NCBI RefSeq assembly: GCF_019976755.1 | Contig: NZ_AP023441.1 | Location: 5,391,501 to 5,455,500 of the forward strand | Direction: 5' to 3' | Length of the DNA stretch: 64,000 nt | From: Nostoc sp. MS1 | GTDB taxonomy: Bacteria; Cyanobacteriota; Cyanobacteriia; Cyanobacteriales; Nostocaceae | In this document: piece by piece, positions 44,638-54,060 of the stretch | Numbering within the stretch: the stretch's first letter is position 1 | Layout: each line of letters begins with the position of its first letter | Made by a program: the position numbers and the translations under genes | The notes under the pieces: generated by a model | Told to the model about the DNA's origin: nothing | The model's input: the letters and a program-made list of their open reading frames with translations, nothing else | Database searches by the model: none

Positions 44638-44677
44638 TAGTCATTGGTCATTAGTCCATAGTCCATAGTCAACAGTT
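44638..44677. repeat. GTCATTAGTCCATAGTC dispersed repeat
   Basis: The block shares TAGTCATTGGTCATTAGTC with 35890-35920 and TTAGTCCATAGTCC with 57314-57356. It is an intergenic short tandem repeat between the ADP-ribosylglycohydrolase and the IS element. Confidence 0.65.
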
Positions 44678-44742
44678 AGGGGAAAGGGTAAGGGGTAAAG
44701 GATTGAATTTTTCCCTTTCTTACTCATCTCCCCCCACTCCCT

Positions 44743-46071
44743 ATCCCTACTCCCTGACAGGTGTAGGTTTTTTACAAGAGTGTGAGCATTCATTCACGCT
44801 TGACAGAAAATAAAAGCAGACTGACAAAGTGAAACAGAGGCTCAAATGCTGAAAAATGAGTACCTCAAACAATGGACAAATATAGTGTCACAGAAAATGC
44901 CACATCTGACGTTACCACAAGTGGTAGGGCTGGCAACATGGAGTTTTGGCATAGTGATGACAAGATCAAGTAGCTTGAGCAAAGTGTCAAAATTCATAGC
45001 TCAAGTCAACTCAGAAAAGGCAAATACAGTACGTCAAAGATTAAAAGAATGGTATGAGGAAGCCTCTGCCAAAAAAGGGCTTCATCGTCGGACTCTAGAT
45101 GTAAGTAGTTGTTTTGCGCCATTGCTGTTATGGGTGATCAGTTTGCTACCTACCAATATCAAGCGTATTGCGCTAGCACTAGACGCAACCAGTATCGGCA
45201 ATAAGTTTGTAGTCTTATCAGTAAACATACTCTTGGCGGGTTGTGGAATCCCGATAGCATGGTGTGTGGTCAAAGCACATGAGCCAGGAAGTTGGAAAGG
45301 GCATTGGCACAATCTGCTCACAGCAATCAAAGATGCCATCCCAACTGAGTTTGATGTCATAGTCACTGCTGACAGAGGACTGTATGCTTGTTGGTTGTAT
45401 GAATTGATTGTGGCTGCTGGCTGGCATCCGTTTTTACGTATTAACCATCAAGGAACTTATCGCCTGCCATCTGGGAATACATGGCATCCACTAAAAGATG
45501 TGGTTTGTACCCCTGGAACATCTTGGTCAGGTCGAATTATTTGCTTTGTCACCAATCCCGTTGAATGTACATTGCTTGCCCGTTGGGATTTTGGTTACAA
45601 AGACCCTTGGTTGATTTTGACTGACCTTGAACCCATGAGCGCCTCTGCACTCTGGTACGGTTTACGTCCTTCTACAGAATGTGTTTATCGGGATGTCAAA
45701 GGAGATGGTTGGGATTGGCATCATACTCGTTTGCTCTCACCACAACGTGCTGAACGTTTGTGGTTAGCCATCGCTGTTGCCACTCTTTGGATGGTGATGC
45801 TGGGGGGCGAAGCGGAAAATCAATCTTCTCCCCCAACTCTCGAACAACTTCCACCTCGACATGTTGTCTTTTCTCAGCCTTTCCACCTTCATCCTCAGCG
45901 TCAGATTTCTTGTTTTTTGTTAGGCCTGTTGACCCTGATTGCTGATTTACTCAACCATCTTCCTATTCATCTTCCCAGTTGGAGTGCTTTTCCTCATACT
46001 CCTGTTGACGATTTCTTTTGCTTCAATTCCTCCTAATTGTAAAAAACCTACACCTGTCAGATCCCTACTCC
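44743..46071. mobile_element. IS4-like insertion sequence with 24-bp inverted repeats and 11-bp target duplication
   Basis: The element is 44754-46060 (1307 bp). Its ends are exact 24-bp inverted repeats starting CTGACAGGTGTAGG (44754-44777 and 46037-46060). The direct repeat ATCCCTACTCC flanks it at 44743-44753 and 46061-46071, an 11-bp duplication typical of the IS4 group. The target is a CCCTACTCC low-complexity tract. The single transposase gene is intact and its stop abuts the right repeat. Confidence 0.92.
44846..46036 (+). CDS. IS4-like family transposase
   Basis: 396 residues with an RNase-H-like catalytic core. Acidic residues can be placed in LALDATSIG, VTADRGLYA and STECVYRDVKG...W; the spacing fits IS4-group DDE transposases. 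The N-terminus (LPQVVGLATWSFGIVMTRSSSLSKVSKF) is the helical region often seen in this group. No stop or frameshift is seen. It is flanked by exact inverted repeats, so the element is probably functional. Confidence 0.88.
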   Translation: MLKNEYLKQWTNIVSQKMPHLTLPQVVGLATWSFGIVMTRSSSLSKVSKFIAQVNSEKANTVRQRLKEWYEEASAKKGLHRRTLDVSSCFAPLLLWVISLLPTNIKRIALALDATSIGNKFVVLSVNILLAGCGIPIAWCVVKAHEPGSWKGHWHNLLTAIKDAIPTEFDVIVTADRGLYACWLYELIVAAGWHPFLRINHQGTYRLPSGNTWHPLKDVVCTPGTSWSGRIICFVTNPVECTLLARWDFGYKDPWLILTDLEPMSASALWYGLRPSTECVYRDVKGDGWDWHHTRLLSPQRAERLWLAIAVATLWMVMLGGEAENQSSPPTLEQLPPRHVVFSQPFHLHPQRQISCFLLGLLTLIADLLNHLPIHLPSWSAFPHTPVDDFFCFNSS

Positions 46072-46161
46072 CCACTCCCTTTTTTCTAAATATTTATGGA
46101 ACCTTTCCGTATATTTTTCGACTAATAAGATAACAGCAAAAAAACAAAAATTTTCCAAATT

Positions 46162-46692
46162 ATGAAGAATATACTCAAGTCTTTGGTGACAATCTCTGCA
46201 TTGTCTTCAATAATAATTGCGCCTATTTTAGTTAATGCTGGTCAAGCATCTGCGGAAACTAAAAAGGGTACTGATGCTAGTTATGTTGGTGCTGGTGTGG
46301 CTGTCGGTGTAAGTAATGGTGGAAATGATTCTGGTAACTTTGGCGGTAATCTTACAGGCCGTCTCAAACTAGGAAATACACCATTTTCTGCACGCGGTAA
46401 TGTTATTTGGAATGATCAGACAAGTGCTATCATCCCAGAAGTTTCTGTAGATGTACCAATTGCTAATCGCACAAATGCGTTTGTTACTGGTGGTTATTCC
46501 TTTGTAGAAAAAAATGGTGCTAATACTCCCATTGGTAACAGAGATGCTGTAGTCGTAGGTGCTGGAGTTGAATCAGAAGTTGCTAAAAACTTCTTGATTT
46601 ACACCAACGCTAAAGTAGGACTTCGTTCTTACCAAAATGATGATGCTTCTGCTGTCAGCATCAATGGTGGTATCGGTTATCGGTTTAAGTAA
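46162..46692 (+). CDS. Small outer-membrane-like beta-barrel protein
   Basis: 176 residues. It has a signal peptide (MKNILKSLVTISALSSIIIAPILVNAGQASA) and then alternating Gly-rich beta strands (YVGAGVAVGVSN, LTGRLKLGNTPFSARGNVIW, AVVVGAGVESEV, AVSINGGIGYRFK). The final aromatic residue near the C-terminus (YRFK, not quite terminal Phe) and repeating strands suggest a small porin- or OmpA-like barrel. No enzyme motif. It begins about 90 bp after the right edge of the IS element, which may affect its promoter. Confidence 0.72.
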   Translation: MKNILKSLVTISALSSIIIAPILVNAGQASAETKKGTDASYVGAGVAVGVSNGGNDSGNFGGNLTGRLKLGNTPFSARGNVIWNDQTSAIIPEVSVDVPIANRTNAFVTGGYSFVEKNGANTPIGNRDAVVVGAGVESEVAKNFLIYTNAKVGLRSYQNDDASAVSINGGIGYRFK

Positions 46693-46815
46693 GGGTGAAG
46701 GGGGTAGTTCGGCTACGCTCACTTACTAGGGGATGAGGGAGATGAGGAAAAAATAATTTATTACTCAGGACTCATAACTCATCACTCTCTACTCCTACTC
46801 CCTACTCACAAATAC

Positions 46816-46865
46816 AAAAAGCTGGTTTAATTAAGTGTAGAATCACTGACTAAGCCGGCTTTTTG
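46816..46865 (+). terminator. Stem-loop terminator upstream of sulfite reductase
   Basis: AAAAAGCTGGTTTA (46816-46829) pairs with TAAGCCGGCTTTTT (46851-46864) apart from two G-T/C-type mismatches. The T-run on the 3' side fits an intrinsic terminator for the small beta-barrel gene. Confidence 0.65.
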
Positions 46866-46992
46866 CTGTGTTAAAATTGAGGTATTCTTCATATTTCCGA
46901 CCGGATTACCGGGAAAGTGTCAGCCAAAAAACTTTGCTGATTTGCTAGTTCGGCGCTAGCCGATGCCTTATTGAGAATCCTATACAAATCTG

Positions 46993-48951
46993 ATGGTTAA
47001 ATCTGCTCCTCCTCCTACCACAAGCCGTAAGCCTTCCAAAGTCGAAGGACTGAAAGAAAAGAGTAATTTTTTACGTGAACCTGTAGCAACGCAAATCCTT
47101 GAGGATACGACTCATTTTACGGAAGATGCAGTACAAATCCTGAAGTTTCACGGTTCTTATCAACAGGATAACCGGGATAATCGTGTCAAAGGTCAGGAGA
47201 AAGATTACCAGTTTATGCTGCGGACAAAAAATCCAGGTGGACTTGTCCCGCCGCAGCTTTACTTGGCTTTAGACAAGCTTGCTGATGAATATGGAAACCA
47301 CACCCTACGAGTTACAACTCGTCAAGGGTTCCAAATGCACGGGATTTTAAAGAAAAATCTTAAAGCAGCGATCGCTACAATTATTAAAAACTTAGGTTCA
47401 ACTTTGGGTGCTTGCGGCGATATTAACCGCAATGTTATGGCTCCCCCTGCGCCTTTCAAAAATCGTGCTGAATATCAGTACGCTTGGGAATATGCCCAAA
47501 ATATCGCTGACTTACTGTCACCCCTAACCGGCGCTTATTATGAAATCTGGCTTGATGGCGAAAAAGCCATCAGCGCCCAAGAAAGTCCAGAGGTAAAAGC
47601 CGCCAGAGAACGTAATGGTAATGGGACAATCATCCATGATACTGAAGAACCTCTGTATGGCACTTACTACATGCCACGTAAGTTTAAGGTAAGTGTGACT
47701 GTACCAGGGGATAATTCTATTGATTTATATTCCCAAGACTTAACTTTAGTCGTTATTACCGATGCACAAGGCAACCTGGAAGGATTCAATATCTTTGCTG
47801 GTGGCGGTTTAGGACGGACACACAACAAAGAAGAAACCTTTGCACGACTAGCTGATCCTATTGGCTACGTAGCTAAGGAAGATGTGTATGATGCAGTCAA
47901 GGCCATTGTTGCCACGCAACGAGATTATGGCGATCGCACTGACCGCCGTCACGCAAGGTTAAAATACTTAATCAACGATTGGGGTGTTGATAAGTTCTGC
48001 GCCAAGGTAGAAGAATATTTTGGCAAACCTCTAGAACCTTTCAAACCATTACCAGAGTTTAAATATGACGATTTTCTGGGGTGGCATGAACAAGGCGATG
48101 GTAAGTTATTCTTGGGTATTTCCATCGAAAATGGTCGGGTAAAAGATGAAGGTTCATTCCAACTGAGAACCGCCTTACGGGAAATCGTCGAGCAATTTAA
48201 CTTACCCATCCGCCTGACACCTCATCAAAACCTGATTATTTACGAAATTGACCCAGAGAACAAGCAAGCCATTCAAGAAATTCTTAATCGTTGTGGTGTC
48301 GTCTCTGACCCCACCACCATCGACCCGTTAATCCGTTATGCAATGGCTTGTCCAGCTTTGCCTACCTGCGGTCTAGCCATTACCGAATCGGAAAGAGCCA
48401 TCCCTGGTATTTTAGAAAGAATCCGCGTTCTTTTAGATAAAGTGGGTTTACAAGATGAACATTTTGTAGTAAGGATGACAGGTTGTCCTAACGGTTGCGC
48501 CCGTCCTTACATGGCAGAACTAGGTTTTGTTGGTAGCGCCCCAGAAACTTATCAAGTATGGTTGGGTGGTTCACCTAATCAGACACGCTTGGCACAACCC
48601 TATGTAGAGCGGTTGCACCACAACGACATCGAAAGCTTACTAGAGCCGATTTTGGTTTATTTTCAGAAATCGCGGCAACCTGGAGAAAGCTTTGGTGATT
48701 TTTGCGATCGCGTCAGTTTTGGTGCTATCCGCGAATTTGCCGCCCAGTACCAACCCCAAACCACACCAGTCACCATAGAAGCAGAAACAGAAACGTCCCA
48801 GGCTGCTTCTAGACCCCGTAAAGCCAGATATCGGGTCAGCCTACATGATGATTTGTACGCCAAGCTCAAATCCACAGCTACAAGTCAAGGTAGATCAATG
48901 ACTGACTTGGTAAGAGATGCGTTAGAGGCTTACTTCCAAAATCAGCCGTAA
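46993..48951 (+). CDS. sir: Ferredoxin-sulfite reductase with C-terminal RHH-like tail
   Basis: 652 residues. It reduces sulfite to sulfide with six electrons from ferredoxin, in assimilatory sulfur metabolism. Both ferrite-reductase-like and siroheme/Fe4S4 domains are present. Cluster cysteines are Cys453 and Cys459 (ACPALPTCGLA) and Cys498 and Cys502 (TGCPNGCARPY). RVTTRQGFQMHG and GRTHNKEETF are further family blocks. After the enzyme ends at about residue 590, a Thr/Glu/Ala-rich linker leads to RYRVSLHDDLYAKLK...GRSMTDLVRDALEAYF (about 610-650), a ribbon-helix-helix (CopG/Arc-like) pattern not part of the catalytic fold. ATG start; a single gene. Confidence 0.95.
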   Translation: MVKSAPPPTTSRKPSKVEGLKEKSNFLREPVATQILEDTTHFTEDAVQILKFHGSYQQDNRDNRVKGQEKDYQFMLRTKNPGGLVPPQLYLALDKLADEYGNHTLRVTTRQGFQMHGILKKNLKAAIATIIKNLGSTLGACGDINRNVMAPPAPFKNRAEYQYAWEYAQNIADLLSPLTGAYYEIWLDGEKAISAQESPEVKAARERNGNGTIIHDTEEPLYGTYYMPRKFKVSVTVPGDNSIDLYSQDLTLVVITDAQGNLEGFNIFAGGGLGRTHNKEETFARLADPIGYVAKEDVYDAVKAIVATQRDYGDRTDRRHARLKYLINDWGVDKFCAKVEEYFGKPLEPFKPLPEFKYDDFLGWHEQGDGKLFLGISIENGRVKDEGSFQLRTALREIVEQFNLPIRLTPHQNLIIYEIDPENKQAIQEILNRCGVVSDPTTIDPLIRYAMACPALPTCGLAITESERAIPGILERIRVLLDKVGLQDEHFVVRMTGCPNGCARPYMAELGFVGSAPETYQVWLGGSPNQTRLAQPYVERLHHNDIESLLEPILVYFQKSRQPGESFGDFCDRVSFGAIREFAAQYQPQTTPVTIEAETETSQAASRPRKARYRVSLHDDLYAKLKSTATSQGRSMTDLVRDALEAYFQNQP

Positions 48952-49088
48952 CTTGTGAAATTCACTCCTGGTATAGTTATTGAGCTATATCAGGAGATTT
49001 TCATAACTTTTATATCAATTTTTCTGAGTGCAGAATGTGAGGTTAAGCAATATTTAACCAACAGTCCGCATTTTGGCTCCATACTTAA

Positions 49089-50414
49089 CTAATGCTGAAG
49101 TTTTGCGGTTAAATCTGGCTTGACAACAACAGTGACATCAGAAAGAATGTCTCCAATCGAAGCAACCTGCACCTGACCTATACCCAATGTACTACTAACA
49201 ATATTGGCGGCATCTGGATTGCCATGTTGGGCAATAATTTGAGTTTTTTGTGCAGAATCTTCACTTGTCTCAATCTCACGGTTTGCAATGTAAACATTCC
49301 TGAATCCATGTTTTTGGAGATAGGAAACAACACTTACTGCATCTGCTTGATTACCTGTGCCATTGACTACAGCAATTTTTAAACTTGGCGATTTAGTTAA
49401 ATTAATATCTTGATCTGGAACTTTTGCATTAGCAATATCAAAATAGTTAGCTAAAATCTTCGCTGTAGCTTGGGGAGAAGAAATCCAGTAACTAGCATGA
49501 TATTCCTCCTTACGGCTGAAGCGTCCAGGTAACATCATTAAGTGTAGCTGGTGGCGATCGCTAGCTAAAATAGTTTGAGCAACAGCCAGCATCTCTTCTA
49601 CAGATAAATCAGTATCTACGTTGTATTTTACTACCTCTAAAATTTTGGGAAGCTTTGCCAAACTTTCTGGTTTGAGTAATGTCAGTAAAATATCTTTGAG
49701 AACTTCCTGCTGTCTCTGTACGCGACCAATATCTCCCAAAGCATCATGGCGGAAGCGAACGTATTCTTGTAGATGCTGCCCATTTAGTTTTTGTTTGCCT
49801 GGAGAAAAGTGAATGCTGAGGTGTTGAGTATTATCTGTATAGTCCATCTGTTTGGGAACATTTACCTCCACACCCTCTAAGGCATCTACCAAGTGAATAA
49901 AGCCTTCAGTATCAACTCGGACATAGCGATCAATAGGAATGCCTGCTAACAAATTACTAACAGTATTAGCTGCTAGTTTTGGCCCACCTCTAACATTCGC
50001 ATCATTGATTTTATCAATTCCTCCCCCATTTAAATGCACCAGTGTATCCCGTGGAATTGATAAAACATTTATTTGATGAGTATTTGGCACTAACCGAATT
50101 AACAGCATTGTGTCACTGTTTCCAGATAAAGCCTCAACAGGGGTAAATTTGTTTTGATGTGGATGCCCAGAATTGTCAATGCCAAGAATTAGGATATTAA
50201 TAGGGTGTTCTAAAGTAGCGGGAATAATTCCTGTTAGCCTTGTAGGATTCTCTGACAGTTGTGAAGAAGCAGCATGATTTTTTAGTGGAGTTAGACTCAT
50301 TAGACAAGTAAAAACTCCTCCAGCAGCGACAAATAGTATTGTAAAAATTCCCCATAAATAGGGTTGCCGCCATAATAATTTAGATTTCGGTATACTATCT
50401 TTTTTCTTCACCAC
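49089..50414 (-). CDS. LytR-CpsA-Psr family protein with LytR_C domain
   Basis: 441 residues. One N-terminal membrane anchor (LWGIFTILFVAAGGVFTCLMSL) places the rest outside the cytoplasm. The LCP catalytic domain has ILILGIDNSG, SDTMLLIRLV, VLSIPRDTLVHL, GIDKINDANVRGG and RFRHDALGDIGRVQRQQEVL, including the Arg/Asp residues that hold polyprenyl pyrophosphate. A LytR_C domain follows (LKIAVVNGTGNQADAVSVVSYLQKHGF). By family knowledge LCP proteins attach glycopolymers to peptidoglycan or other acceptors. It is convergent with sir and divergent from uppP, a lipid-carrier phosphatase in the same pathway area. Confidence 0.92.
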   Translation of the reverse strand: MVKKKDSIPKSKLLWRQPYLWGIFTILFVAAGGVFTCLMSLTPLKNHAASSQLSENPTRLTGIIPATLEHPINILILGIDNSGHPHQNKFTPVEALSGNSDTMLLIRLVPNTHQINVLSIPRDTLVHLNGGGIDKINDANVRGGPKLAANTVSNLLAGIPIDRYVRVDTEGFIHLVDALEGVEVNVPKQMDYTDNTQHLSIHFSPGKQKLNGQHLQEYVRFRHDALGDIGRVQRQQEVLKDILLTLLKPESLAKLPKILEVVKYNVDTDLSVEEMLAVAQTILASDRHQLHLMMLPGRFSRKEEYHASYWISSPQATAKILANYFDIANAKVPDQDINLTKSPSLKIAVVNGTGNQADAVSVVSYLQKHGFRNVYIANREIETSEDSAQKTQIIAQHGNPDAANIVSSTLGIGQVQVASIGDILSDVTVVVKPDLTAKLQH

Positions 50415-50774
50415 TCACCTTTACATAAGTCTCAATAATCAACTATGAGAAATATCTGCCAACGCTGTTATACTCAATAAAAGTTATGTTAAGTGGCTGT
50501 TTCACTAACTAAATAATTAAATACTTAATTGTATTTTAAGCTACTTGACGAAATAGAATAGCAGGTATTGCCGCAGACTTCCCTATTTAGTGAAATGCCC
50601 ATCACAATATAAGCATGATTAGCAAAAAACTAGCTAATTTTTATATAAAACTTGTAGAATTTAATATTTTATTACACTTCATATAAATGACATACATTAG
50701 TTACAGCAAAGTCATAGCTATTAGTTAATTTACCGATATTTTATTAAAAGTAAATTCTCTAAGCCTGACAAATT
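50415..50774. other. Intergenic between divergent LCP and uppP genes
   Basis: AT-rich, with no gene or clear hairpin. The divergent arrangement implies two promoters. No specific operator is recognised. Confidence 0.4.
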
Positions 50775-51674
50775 ATGCTGTTTTTGGCAATAGCAAATGC
50801 AAACTGTGGCAGTGGTAGCGAAGTAAATCTAGACTTTGTTAACCTCGGCTGGATACAAGTTATCTTTTTGGGTATTGTTCAAGGCATTACAGAACTGTTG
50901 CCAATTAGTAGTACTGCTCATTTGCGGATAGTACCGACTTTATTGAGAATGCAAGATCCTGGCTCTGCTTTTTCAGCAGCTATGCAGTTAGCTAGCTTAA
51001 CTGCTGTTTTGGTTTATTTTTGGCAAGACTTAAAGAAGTTAACAGGCGAAACATTTAGAGCTATTACTGGACAAGACTATCAATCTAGTTCTTTAAGGCT
51101 GATGTTGGGCTTATTGCTAGGAACTCTACCAATAATTATCGCAGGCGTAATACTCAAGCCGATTCTCAATGCCTGCAATTCCCCAATGCGAGGATTAATT
51201 GTTATTGGTGCAGCCTCTATTATTATGTCTGGATTGTTAGCGATCGCAGAAAAGTGGAGAAGAGGTAATCGTACATTTGACCAATTAAGCCTTTGGGATG
51301 GCATTTGGGTAGGAATTGCTCAAGCCTTTGCTTTGATTCCCGGTGTTTCTCGTTCTGGTTCCACTCTAACCGCAGGGCTGTTTTTAGGCATGGAACGAGA
51401 AACATCAGCGCGATTTTCTTTCCTGTTGGGCTTACCAGCAGTAATTTTAGCTGGTTCTGTAGAAGTCCACACCCTGTTTAAAGCTGGGCTAAGTGCATCT
51501 GGCTGGTTGATTTTATTAGTAGGTTTAATCTCTGCTAGTATTTCTGCCTTTCTAGCAATTTGGGGACTTTTAAGCTATTTGGAAAAACACAGTACTTGGA
51601 TTTTCGTTTTGTACCGTTTTGTCATGGGTATATTTTTAATAGTTGGTGTAATGCTTGGTTGGTTCCAGAATTGA
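50775..51674 (+). CDS. uppP: Undecaprenyl-diphosphatase UppP (BacA)
   Basis: 299 residues, polytopic membrane enzyme. It dephosphorylates undecaprenyl pyrophosphate for recycling in peptidoglycan and polysaccharide synthesis. Signature motifs are GIVQGITELLPISSTAHLRI (the Glu-rich and PISSTAH blocks) and LIPGVSRSGSTLTAGL (PGxSRSGxT), both complete. About eight membrane segments follow. The N-terminal ~25 residues are an extension before the first conserved segment; ATG at 50775 is the only in-frame candidate before the motif that I see. Confidence 0.95.
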   Translation: MLFLAIANANCGSGSEVNLDFVNLGWIQVIFLGIVQGITELLPISSTAHLRIVPTLLRMQDPGSAFSAAMQLASLTAVLVYFWQDLKKLTGETFRAITGQDYQSSSLRLMLGLLLGTLPIIIAGVILKPILNACNSPMRGLIVIGAASIIMSGLLAIAEKWRRGNRTFDQLSLWDGIWVGIAQAFALIPGVSRSGSTLTAGLFLGMERETSARFSFLLGLPAVILAGSVEVHTLFKAGLSASGWLILLVGLISASISAFLAIWGLLSYLEKHSTWIFVLYRFVMGIFLIVGVMLGWFQN

Positions 51675-51789
51675 TTAAGATTATCTACAGATGGTTTTAA
51701 CTATCGTTATGACAAAGCTCCTCTTATCCTGAAATGGCTCAGAATTTAACGCTTATGTGATTTCAAATTGTCAGCAAAACAGATAGATT

Positions 51790-52749
51790 TCATTGCCGAT
51801 TTACAGGCAAACTGTGACGTTGAAAAAAGTCCCAAATAGTTTGACTGGCATTCAAGCCAAGCTTCGCATTAAATTTATTGAGATTATCATCAGTTGAAGC
51901 ACCACCAGGCCAGAAATGACCACCGTTAATTACTGCTACCTGCCAGACTTCAGAATTGTTAGTACAACCTGTGTAGATAGAATCTTCAACTTGATCTGAA
52001 GAAAACTCTGAAGAGCGAAGCGAGGAAGTACATTGATCGTGGGAGCGCCAAAAATCTACCATGTCTGAAATAGACATTAATGCTCCTCGTTGAGTATGGT
52101 CATCCCCTTCATAAAGTACATCATGATCATTTGTACCGTTAATCATCAACATTGATATAGAAGTTTGGGGTTGACAATTAGGCTTAAGTCGAACAGGAAG
52201 CGAACCAGCTACTGATGCGAAACCAGCAATTTGATTGGATAACTTACAAGCTAGTGCTTGAGTAAGTATTGCGCCTCTAGAAAAACCAGTGGCATAAATT
52301 TTGTGGCTATCAATATTAAGTTCCTGTTGAAGATGCTGAATCAAACTGCTGATAAATAAAACATCATCTACCTTTTCTGTAGAGTTAGCTCTTAAACTCC
52401 ATGTTTGGTTGAGTGCATCTGGATAAACAACAATAAAACCTTCTTGCTCCGCTAATTGATTGAAACGAGTAACCTGACTGATGGACTTACCATTACTATC
52501 ATCCCCATGAAATACTAAGACCAGTGGCATTGAACGTTGTGAATTATATGATTTGGGAATATAAAGATAGTAGGTACGTAACTTTCCCTGGTTATACAAT
52601 TTTCCGTAATTATTACCCTTAAAAATTATTTCTCTAGCTGCTTTTGGTTGTTGGGAACTAACCAAACTGCTGCCTATAAATAAAGTTATTAAGATTATAG
52701 ATATCAAAAAGCTTTTGGGGAATTTGAAAATTTGAGAAAATGTATTCAT
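51790..52749 (-). CDS. Secreted esterase, PHB-depolymerase/LpqC type
   Basis: 319 residues. A signal peptide (FLISIILITLFIGSSLVSSQQ) directs export. The alpha/beta-hydrolase fold has LVLVFHGDDSNGKS near the oxyanion hole, the nucleophile Ser in GFSRGAIL, an acid in NGTNDHDVLYEGDD and the catalytic His in NGGHFWPG. Such proteins hydrolyse esters such as feruloyl or short polyhydroxyalkanoate bonds; the natural substrate is unknown. It is convergent with uppP, and no operon partner is present. Confidence 0.88.
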   Translation of the reverse strand: MNTFSQIFKFPKSFLISIILITLFIGSSLVSSQQPKAAREIIFKGNNYGKLYNQGKLRTYYLYIPKSYNSQRSMPLVLVFHGDDSNGKSISQVTRFNQLAEQEGFIVVYPDALNQTWSLRANSTEKVDDVLFISSLIQHLQQELNIDSHKIYATGFSRGAILTQALACKLSNQIAGFASVAGSLPVRLKPNCQPQTSISMLMINGTNDHDVLYEGDDHTQRGALMSISDMVDFWRSHDQCTSSLRSSEFSSDQVEDSIYTGCTNNSEVWQVAVINGGHFWPGGASTDDNLNKFNAKLGLNASQTIWDFFQRHSLPVNRQ

Positions 52750-53013
52750 TTTAACTTAATACATTTATGTATTTAGACAGCTTAAATAACTTATTAAAGT
52801 TTGAGATTAGCTAAGTTGTTGCTAGTGTAAAATACATACAAAAAAATATCTAGTAGCATAAAGTCATATTTCTAGTATGACTAAAGTTATATGAGGCTAT
52901 CTTACTAATAAAATTATGTAAATCCAAATATAAACTACTTAAACGCTCATGATATTGTTCACTTGGCAATCATGATGAGTCCTATAGCAGGTTTCCATAG
53001 CATAGAAAAATTG

Positions 53014-53721
53014 ATGTCTCAACTGCAACGGATTACGATCGCACCTTCCCAACTCCAGCAAGACCTAATTGTACTCACTCCCCAGCAAGAACATTATTTA
53101 AAACGGGTGTTACGCTTGCGTGAGGGCGATCGCTTTATAGTTATGGATGGACTGGGTAAATGGTGGTTAGCCAGTCTCAGCAAAGAACAAGCCCAAGTCT
53201 CAGAAGAATTAACTGTAAAGACAGAATTACCTGTAGAAATCACACTGCTAGTTGCTTTACCTAAAGGTAGTGGATTTGATGAGGTTGTCCGCAGTTGTAC
53301 GGAGTTAGGAGTAAGTTGTATTGCTCCTGTGTTGAGCGATCGCACTTTACTAAATCCCAGCCCTCAAAAACTAGAACGTTGGCGACGCATAGCCGCAGAA
53401 GCCGCAGAACAATCAGAGCGTGCGTTTGTACCAACGATTTTAGAACCAATGGCTTATAGTGATGCCATAAGTAATACTACAGCAACTCATCGTTATATCT
53501 GTGAAGCGCGTGGAGAGCATCTCTATCTAAAAAATTTATTGACACAAACTTCTGAGGAAATTGTAATTGCGATCGGCCCGGAGGGAGGATGGACAGACAA
53601 AGAATTACAGCTTGCTGTAAGCTTTAACTTTCAACCAGTATCTTTAGGACAACGAATCTTGCGTGCAGTCACAGCCCCATTAGTAGCCTTATCCTTAATT
53701 AGCGCAGCTTGTGAAGCATAG
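53014..53721 (+). CDS. rsmE: 16S rRNA (uracil1498-N3)-methyltransferase RsmE
   Basis: About 235 residues. SPOUT-class enzyme that methylates U1498 of 16S rRNA using S-adenosylmethionine. The N-terminal PUA-like part has HYLKRVLRLREGDRFIVMDG. The trefoil knot has AIGPEGGWTDKELQLA and LGQRILRAVTAPLVAL, which bind the cofactor. I place the start at the ATG at 53014 (MSQLQRITIAP); an in-frame ATG at 52963 would add 17 residues with no family counterpart. It is cytosolic and stands alone. Confidence 0.92.
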   Translation: MSQLQRITIAPSQLQQDLIVLTPQQEHYLKRVLRLREGDRFIVMDGLGKWWLASLSKEQAQVSEELTVKTELPVEITLLVALPKGSGFDEVVRSCTELGVSCIAPVLSDRTLLNPSPQKLERWRRIAAEAAEQSERAFVPTILEPMAYSDAISNTTATHRYICEARGEHLYLKNLLTQTSEEIVIAIGPEGGWTDKELQLAVSFNFQPVSLGQRILRAVTAPLVALSLISAACEA

Positions 53722-54060
53722 GTAATACCAATTCAAAATTCAAAATTCAAAATTAGAAATCCAGACAGAACAAGGCTTTGAGACTGTGTATTTGTCGCAT
53801 TCTTCTTTCAAATTGGTATAAGGAGTGCTGAGTGCTGTTAGCGGTAGCAGCGCGTTTAGCGCGTGCTGATACTAAGTTGCGTTCAGACATAGTATTCCTA
53901 CTCCCCACTCCCTACTCCCAGCCCAAGATACTATCTTTGATTGCAACTTGGTATGAGTTATGAGTATGGAGTAATTATTTTCTCCTCATCTCCCTCATCT
54001 CCCCCACTCCCTTGCTTCCCCATGCTCTTTTTTGGGAACCATATCATTAGTTTGCATTGA
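53722..54060. other. Repeat-rich intergenic region
   Basis: It has no gene. It contains an AATTCAAA tandem (53735-53757), the dispersed hairpin repeat at 53832-53869, and C-rich TCCCTACTCCC and TCATCTCCC simple-sequence tracts (53890-54015) similar to the target tract of the IS4-like element. Confidence 0.6.
53832..53869. repeat. GCGGTAGC-GCGCG dispersed hairpin repeat, copy 1
   Basis: The block GTTAGCGGTAGC(A/G)...CGCGTTTAGCGCGTG recurs at 57191-57225 with few changes. The arms around TTTA can pair. It is a dispersed intergenic repeat. Confidence 0.8.

Noticed and set aside
52963..53013. Upstream ATG as the rsmE start
   Set aside because: The 17 extra residues have no counterpart in the family, and MSQLQRITIAP from 53014 resembles the expected N-terminus.
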